DNA from: an uncultured Chromatiaceae bacterium
GTDB lineage: Bacteria; Pseudomonadota; Gammaproteobacteria; Enterobacterales; Alteromonadaceae
Reading direction: 5' to 3'
Assembly: GCA_937978655.1 (NCBI GenBank)
Contig: CALJUX010000057.1
Span: forward strand, 1-19,808
Length of the DNA stretch: 19,808 nucleotides
Shown here: positions 15,345-19,808 of the stretch, piece by piece
How positions within the stretch are numbered: position 1 is the stretch's first letter
Layout of the letters: each line of letters opens with the position of its first letter
The notes under the pieces: generated by a model
Seen by the model: the letters and a program-made list of their open reading frames with translations, nothing else
What the model was told of the DNA's origin: nothing
Database searches by the model: none
Program-made: the position numbers and the translations under genes

Positions 15345-17087
15345 ATGCTTAATGGACTCAAACGGTTTTTGCTCTGGACGCTGGCAATTGCAGCTGTGGT
15401 CGCCACTGCGGCCATCGTTGCCGGGTTTTCCTTTCGTGCCGGTTTAGGGACGCCGACCGAACAGTTCCGCGAAAAGGCGGTCTATGCCCCCAACGGCGTG
15501 GTCAGCACCAGTCAGCCACTGGCCAGTCAGGCCGGTTTAGCAGTGCTGCAACGCGGCGGTAATGCGGTAGATGCGGCTGTGACCGCCGCAGCGGTATTAA
15601 GTGTGGTTGAGCCTTATATGACTGGCATCGGCGGCGACATGTTTGCCATGGTCTGGCTGGAAAAAGAGCAGCGGCTGGTTGGCATCAACGGCAGTGGCCA
15701 TGCCGGCGCTTTAATGAGCTTTGAGACCATTGCCAAACGTGGACGTATTCCCGGTGAAGGCCCGCTGTCGATTACACTCCCCGGTGCTATATCCGGCTGG
15801 GCCAAACTGCTGGAAGCCCATGGCACTATCACCCTGCCAGAAGCGCTGGCGCCAGCCATCGCACTGGCTGAACAGGGCTTTCCGGTCTCCAAAGCCACAG
15901 CCAGTGAATGGGCTTTGTTTGCAGGACAAATCAACTGGGACCCAGGCGCCCGCGCCACTTTTCTCATCGACGGCAAACGGACGCCCGCAGCCGGCGAATG
16001 GTTTACCAACCCGGATTATGCCAACTCGCTGAAACTGATTGCGGCGCAGGGACCACAAGCGCTGTACGGCGGCGAGCTGGGCGACAGGATTGCCGCCGGT
16101 GTCCAGGCGCTGGGCGGCTTTTTAACCGCAGCGGATTTTGCCAATTACAGTGCAGAATGGGTCGAGCCGATGTCGGTATCCTTTCAGGGTTACCGCTTAT
16201 GGGAATTACCACCGAATGGTCAGGGCATTGCAGCCTTAGAAATGCTGAAGATCTTAGAGTCTTATGATTTGGCCGCGATGCAGCACAACTCCGCCGCCTA
16301 TCTGCACCACTTGATTGAAGCGAAAAAACTGGCCTACGCCGATTTGGAACATTTTGTCGGGGACCCGGCTTTTATGCAGATTAAGCCTGAGCAATTGCTG
16401 TCTGACGAAGTGATCGCTAAGCGCCGGGCATATCTGGATGCCAACAAAGCGCTGCCAAGAGCAGCACCGGAACCGTCGCTGACCACCAGTGATACCACCT
16501 ATTTAACTGCCGCAGATAAAGACGGCAATATGGTGTCTTTTATTAACAGCCTGGCCGGCCCTTTTGGTTCAGGCATTGTGGTGCCGGGCACTGGTTTTGC
16601 GCTGCAAAACCGCGGCGTCGGCTTATCGGCGCAAGCGGGCAGAGCCAATACCGTCGCGCCGGGCAAGCGGCCCTTTCATACCATTATCCCTGGCTTCGTC
16701 ACCAAAACTGATGCTCAGGGCAAACAGCAAGCCTGGTTAAGTTATGGCATTGTCGGCGGGCCACAGCAACCGCAGGCGCATGTCCAGGTGCTGCTGAATA
16801 TGCTGTTGTTTGATATGGATATTCAGGAAGCTATCGATGCCCCGAGGTTCCGGCATTGGGAAGACAACAGAGTGAGTTTTGAACAGGCTATTCCGCAAAG
16901 TACCGTCGAACGTTTATATGCCATGGGACATGCACCGCAAAACCCGCTGATGGCTACAGCGCAGGGCTTTTTTCATGGCAATAGTCCTGGATTGATCTTT
17001 GGTGGTGGTCAGGGCGTGATGAAACTGGATAAAGGTTACGTCGCAGGTTCAGATTCGAGGCGCGACGGTATCGCCGCGGCGCACTGA
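15345..17087 (+). CDS. ggt: Gamma-glutamyltranspeptidase-like Ntn hydrolase, membrane anchored
   Basis: 580 residues from the ATG at 15345 (GGA eight bases upstream; a TTG two codons earlier is not needed). One N-terminal hydrophobic segment (about 7-28) acts as signal anchor, placing the enzyme in the periplasm. The family cleaves itself to expose a catalytic Thr; here the site is SDTTYLTAADKDGN with T384 as nucleophile, giving subunits of about 383 and 197 residues. Other marks: QRGGNAVDAAVTAAAVLSVVEP (69-90), TGIGGDMF, ELPPNGQGIAALEML and PFGSGIVVPGTGFALQNRG. Such enzymes hydrolyse or transfer gamma-glutamyl groups, as from glutathione. The stretch NGSGHAGA has His where many relatives have Arg at the glutamyl carboxylate region, so substrate may differ. 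Divergent from the AraC regulator. Confidence 0.85.
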   Translation: MLNGLKRFLLWTLAIAAVVATAAIVAGFSFRAGLGTPTEQFREKAVYAPNGVVSTSQPLASQAGLAVLQRGGNAVDAAVTAAAVLSVVEPYMTGIGGDMFAMVWLEKEQRLVGINGSGHAGALMSFETIAKRGRIPGEGPLSITLPGAISGWAKLLEAHGTITLPEALAPAIALAEQGFPVSKATASEWALFAGQINWDPGARATFLIDGKRTPAAGEWFTNPDYANSLKLIAAQGPQALYGGELGDRIAAGVQALGGFLTAADFANYSAEWVEPMSVSFQGYRLWELPPNGQGIAALEMLKILESYDLAAMQHNSAAYLHHLIEAKKLAYADLEHFVGDPAFMQIKPEQLLSDEVIAKRRAYLDANKALPRAAPEPSLTTSDTTYLTAADKDGNMVSFINSLAGPFGSGIVVPGTGFALQNRGVGLSAQAGRANTVAPGKRPFHTIIPGFVTKTDAQGKQQAWLSYGIVGGPQQPQAHVQVLLNMLLFDMDIQEAIDAPRFRHWEDNRVSFEQAIPQSTVERLYAMGHAPQNPLMATAQGFFHGNSPGLIFGGGQGVMKLDKGYVAGSDSRRDGIAAAH

Positions 17088-17116
17088 AATATTGCCGGCG
17101 CTGGCGGCCAAAGCTG

Positions 17117-18311
17117 TCACAAAGTTTCGGCGCTGCCATCGTCCAACAGCCGGAAATACTGGCCGTCGCGGAACAACAAGCCCTCACTGCTGCGCGGTGG
17201 GATACTGCCGCGATAATCCCGCGGCTGACGTACGTTGATGGCAACAACCTTGCCGGCAAATAAACTCTGTACCCGCCGCTGTGGTGTATGACCAACCACC
17301 ACGGCGCTGGCACCGAAGGTTGCCAAAGTCTTTTCTACTTCGGCCTGAGTTAAATCCGCTTCAAAATAACCCCGATACCAGGACGGGCCGTTGCGGGTGG
17401 ATAACAGCAGGTCGTTGGCTTCGGCGTTTTTCTTCGGATAATAGGCCGTGCGGTAATGCGCCCGGACTATGGTATTTAAATCTTCCAGCGAATAATTCAG
17501 CGTGGCCAACTGAGGATGCAAACCGCCGTGCACAAACAGCTGGCCGTTGATCAGTTCCGCCGTGTTTTTGCTGGCCAGCCAGCGGCCAAGCAGGCTATTG
17601 TCGCCATATAAATCGGCTTGCTGTTTGCCCAGCACTGTCGCGACAAACTGATATTTTTTGTCCGCCGCCAGAAAATTACCCTGCAGGTTTTTAATCTCGT
17701 GATTGCCCAAAATGTAATGCACAGTGCCACCCTGCGCCCGTGCCGCCTGTTCCAGCTGATAAATCAGCCACAGCACCTGCGTGGTGGAAGGCCCGCGGTC
17801 GGTCATATCACCAAGCAGCACCAGATGGCCTTTGCCAAAGGTCCAGTTCAGCTTTGCATCGATGACCCGGTGCGCCTGCAAAAAATCGCGCAGTGTTTTA
17901 TAGGCACTTTCAATATCGGAGATCGCCAGAATGGGTTCATTGTCCTGATAGCGCAGCGGCGGCGGGATAAAACTACCATCTGGCGCCCGGTCCGGGCTGC
18001 TGCCGTGAATGGTCAGGGCAAACTGGTTATCTTCCAGCGGAAAATACACCTGCGTCTGCACCGTTGCGGTTACAGGCTGACTTTGCTGCTCGAGGTAAAA
18101 GCCGGTTTCGCCATCACCGCGGATAAAGTTCAGCTGCATCTGATCGCCGGCCATAAAAACGTGCGGGCCTTCACCGCCGACTTTATAAGCGCGGCGGTCG
18201 TCGCCGTAATCAATATCGACACTGAACATCACCGCAAGGCCAAGCGCCAGCACCAGCAGCAGCGCGCTGGTGAGGCAAAAAATGTTTTAGATTGGTCCAG
18301 ATGAATTTCAT
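17117..18311 (-). CDS. PPP-type metallophosphatase, periplasmic, with apparent frameshift in signal anchor
   Basis: Calcineurin-like phosphoesterase resembling Shewanella-like protein phosphatases. Motifs: GDMTDRG, GNHE, HGGLHP and VGHTP supply most of the two-metal site. The first motif reads SDIES where DxH is usual, so a metal-binding His is replaced by Glu. The uninterrupted frame begins only at a GTG (18253) inside a hydrophobic stretch. Upstream in another frame is a strong start at 18311 (AAGGAG seven bases before the ATG) reading MKFIWTNLKHF. Removing one base from the A6 run at 18277-18282 joins the frames into a 397-residue protein with a normal signal anchor, ...KHFCLTSALLLVLALGLAV. 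So either a sequence error, a recent mutation, or slippage. Third gene after padR and the HAAS gene, 25 bases after the latter. Substrate (phosphoprotein or small phosphoester) unknown. Confidence 0.75.
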
Positions 18312-18336
18312 CACAAACTCCTTGTGCGGGATGGCA

Positions 18337-18906
18337 TCACATATGTTGTTTCAACACCCGCAACACCCGGCGGGTCAGCAGCGTCACGCCCAGTGCCAGC
18401 AGGGTCGCAACCGGTACTATCCACCAGCCCAGCACCTCAGGCATGCCGGCCGGCGGCGCTGCAACAAAACCAACCACGATGCTGTTGCCATTTGCAGCAG
18501 ACCAGACGCCGACCGCCTCGGGCAGCAGGAATTTCGCGCCGGCAACAAATAACAAACTCAGCGCCATACTGAAACCAAACACCGCCATGGCGAAATACAA
18601 ACTGGCCGTAACACTTTTCTTCACGCTTTGAATAGCGCGAAAACCACGCGGCGGCGGCGCGCCTTCTTCGATATGAGCGACATACTGTGCCGCCAGCTGA
18701 CGCGCATCGCCAAAACCTCGCAGAATTTCTGCCACGTCAGCGGCTTGACCATTCGCAGCCTGCTGGTCCAATACATCAAACAAATGGCTTTCAATTTCGC
18801 GGATCACTTCCTGCGATTCATGTGGTGCCAGACGCGCCAAATAGCGACGTAAGTCATTGAGATAACGATGGATCATCTCGTTATTGTGCAATTCTGCCTG
18901 GGACAT
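18337..18906 (-). CDS. HAAS-domain (DUF1700-like) membrane protein
   Basis: 189 residues. The N-terminal 80 residues form a helical HAAS-type domain: MIHRYLNDLRRYLARLAPHESQEVIREIESHLFD, followed by a helical part ending in ILRGFGDARQLAAQYV, typical of HAAS/DUF1700. Two transmembrane segments follow, about 103-127 and 158-178, with the C-terminus basic. HAAS proteins are commonly encoded next to PadR regulators and are thought to be membrane partners or targets in envelope signalling; the biochemical role is not established. The start is one base after the padR stop, with AGGAG seven bases upstream, so the pair is co-expressed. The metallophosphatase follows directly. Confidence 0.75.
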   Translation of the reverse strand: MSQAELHNNEMIHRYLNDLRRYLARLAPHESQEVIREIESHLFDVLDQQAANGQAADVAEILRGFGDARQLAAQYVAHIEEGAPPPRGFRAIQSVKKSVTASLYFAMAVFGFSMALSLLFVAGAKFLLPEAVGVWSAANGNSIVVGFVAAPPAGMPEVLGWWIVPVATLLALGVTLLTRRVLRVLKQHM

Positions 18907-18907
18907 C

Positions 18908-19288
18908 TCAGACTCCTGTGTTCGGTAGCGGTTGTGGACCCGGGTTGGCCAGCAGCCATTCGATATCGGTGACAGACTGGCGCCAGAGCCGGGTCAGATC
19001 GGTCAGCTTTTTGTTGCCAAGGGGGGTTAGCTGGTAGTACTTACGCGGTCGGGTCTCGCCTTCCTGTACCCACTGCGCATCAACCAGTTCGTCGCGCTTC
19101 AGCCGGTCCAGCAGCGGATATAAAGTGCCTTCGGTGATAGTCGTAGAAGGCAGGCTTTGCAGCAATTTCAGCAGTTCCAGCCCATATAAAGTGCGCTGCT
19201 GCAGCGCCGCCAGAATGGCCAGTTCCAGCGTGCCTTTGCGCAGCTGCACTTCCCATTTTTCCATCAGAGCTTCGGTTGAGTTCATCAT
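18908..19288 (-). CDS. PadR-family transcriptional regulator
   Basis: 126 residues, a winged-helix dimer of the PadR family. Seen: LRKGTLELAILAALQQRTLYGLELLKLL (16-43), then TITEGTLYPLLDRLKRDELVDAQWVQEGETRPRKYYQLTPLGNKKL (50-95), the classic recognition helix and wing, and a short C-terminal helix for dimerisation. Two adjacent ATGs open the gene (19286-19288 and 19283-19285); AGG spacing slightly favours the second, which removes one Met. It heads the padR-HAAS-phosphatase operon and probably represses it through the inverted repeat 40-70 bases upstream. The inducer is unknown. Confidence 0.88.
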   Translation of the reverse strand: MMNSTEALMEKWEVQLRKGTLELAILAALQQRTLYGLELLKLLQSLPSTTITEGTLYPLLDRLKRDELVDAQWVQEGETRPRKYYQLTPLGNKKLTDLTRLWRQSVTDIEWLLANPGPQPLPNTGV

Positions 19289-19331
19289 TCACCTGTATCG
19301 GGCCAGGGTATTGGCTCGCTATGTATTAAAC

Positions 19332-19354
19332 TATACTTTGCACTACAAGGTATA
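19332..19354. promoter_or_regulatory. Inverted repeat, probable PadR operator
   Basis: TATACTTTG, five bases, then CAAGGTATA: arms pair at 8 of 9 positions. It is centred about 55 bases before the padR start codon. On the minus strand a weak promoter overlaps it (TTGTAG, 17 bases, TACATA), so a bound repressor would block padR transcription. AT-rich dyads of this kind are usual for PadR autoregulation. Confidence 0.6.
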
Positions 19355-19434
19355 ATGCTGAGCATAGTAATAGCCAGAACAAAGAGCAACAGGATAAAGA
19401 CCAGAGATGAAAAAATAATCGGCAGGTAGAAAGC

Positions 19435-19471
19435 AAAAAGTCAGTGACAGCAACACTGCCACTGACTTTTT
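19435..19471. terminator. Rho-independent terminator, probably bidirectional
   Basis: AAAAAGTCAGTG pairs perfectly over 12 bases with CACTGACTTTTT, with a further CAG/CTG pairing after one mismatch and a CAACA loop. The A and T tracts flank a GC-containing stem, so it can end transcription in both directions. It lies 20 bases after the stop codon of the truncated DUF2339-like gene, whose transcript it should end. Confidence 0.85.
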
Positions 19472-19491
19472 ATGTCGTAAAACACCAGCGC

Positions 19492-19762
19492 TTAGCGGGC
19501 TGTAGTCGAAGTTGCACCTGCCTTCGGCATCGGTGCTTTAACACCAATCAGCACCGTCAGGCCACCAACGGTAATAAAAGACACAATACGGCTGAGCGAA
19601 CCGGCATCCGCGAGGTCGACCAGAAACAGTTTCACCAGCACGACCGCCAGCAAAGCCGCGCCGGCTTGCCAGCGCAGCCGATGTGCCAGCAGATGACCGC
19701 GCAGCATCAATACCAGCGCCAGCAGCGTCCAGCCCACCGACAGGCCAAGCTGTACTTCGCTG
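19492..19762 (-). CDS. DUF2339-like multi-spanning membrane protein, C-terminal fragment
   Basis: Only the last 89 residues are present; the gene is cut by the contig end, where genomic sequence gives way to adapter at 19763. The frame stays open to that point, reading SEVQLGLSVGWTLLALVLML into the better-known part. Two or three hydrophobic helices are seen, with LRWQAGAALLAVVLVKLFLVDL then SLSRIVSFITVGGLTVLIG, which fits the conserved C-terminus of DUF2339 predicted membrane proteins (K-x-FLVDL and R-x-SF-x-x-x-G). The tail KAPMPKAGATSTTAR is hydrophilic. The apparent GTG start at 19737 is an internal codon, not the true start. Function of the family is unknown. Confidence 0.65.
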
Positions 19763-19808
19763 AGATCGGAAGAGCGTCGTGTAGGGAAAGAGTGTAGATC
19801 TCGGTGGT
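19763..19808. other. Illumina adapter sequence at the contig end (artefact)
   Basis: From 19763 the sequence reads AGATCGGAAGAGCGTCGTGT and continues to the last base as the standard Illumina TruSeq adapter (reverse complement of the universal/P5 side). It is not genomic. Its translation in one frame gives GRASCRERV, a peptide known from adapter-contaminated protein entries. Everything from 19763 on should be trimmed. Confidence 0.97.

Noticed and set aside
17088..17116. Possible shared terminator between the convergent ggt-like and phosphatase genes
   Set aside because: The 29-base gap has GC-rich partial dyads but no clean stem and no T or A tract.
17618..18304. 228-codon plus-strand open frame inside the metallophosphatase
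   Set aside because: Antisense shadow of a gene with clear catalytic motifs.
19444..19797. Plus-strand open frame of 117 codons at the right end
   Set aside because: It crosses the terminator hairpin, lies antisense to the DUF2339-like gene and ends in adapter-derived peptide.

Overview
The window looks like one end of a draft-assembly contig from a Gram-negative gammaproteobacterium. The complete bd oxidase operon with CydX, perfect FNR-type sites, periplasmic signal peptides and a GntR/GntK gluconate module all fit. The overall style (GC-rich, DUF4256, an orphan binding protein) recalls Alteromonadales or Rheinheimera-like bacteria; the genus is a guess. The last 46 bases are not genomic but Illumina adapter, so the sequenced DNA ends at about 19762.

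Layout: (1) 40-486, an AT-richer gene for a small secreted protein of unknown function. (2) 738-7011, minus strand, cydA-cydB-cydX-cydD-cydC: both subunits of the high-affinity bd quinol oxidase, its single-helix subunit CydX (a 37-codon gene overlapping cydD) and the CydDC ABC exporter needed for its assembly. Two perfect TTGAT-N4-ATCAA boxes lie upstream of cydA. (3) 7256-11618, minus strand, gntK - GPH-family symporter - GH94 phosphorylase, with two TGATG stop/start junctions and a divergent LacI/GntR-type repressor (11805-12824). I read this as a cellobionate (or related glucosyl-gluconate) utilisation operon: import, phosphorolysis to glucose-1-phosphate plus gluconate, then phosphorylation of gluconate.

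(4) 12970-13833, an orphan periplasmic solute-binding-like protein. (5) 13851-15238, minus strand, an AraC regulator coupled to a DUF4256 protein, divergent from (6) 15345-17087, a membrane-anchored gamma-glutamyltranspeptidase-like Ntn hydrolase. A triple direct repeat with 10-bp period sits between them. (7) 17117-19288, minus strand, padR - HAAS-domain membrane protein - PPP-type metallophosphatase. The phosphatase carries an apparent one-base frameshift in its signal anchor, and a strong inverted repeat precedes padR. (8) 19492-19762, the C-terminal end of a DUF2339-like multi-spanning membrane protein cut off by the contig end, followed by a clear hairpin terminator.

No rRNA, tRNA, CRISPR array, insertion sequence or prophage was seen. 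No gene-free stretch exceeds 300 bases. The longest (487-737) holds the upstream region of the small secreted protein and the untranslated end of the cyd operon, with a short direct repeat only.
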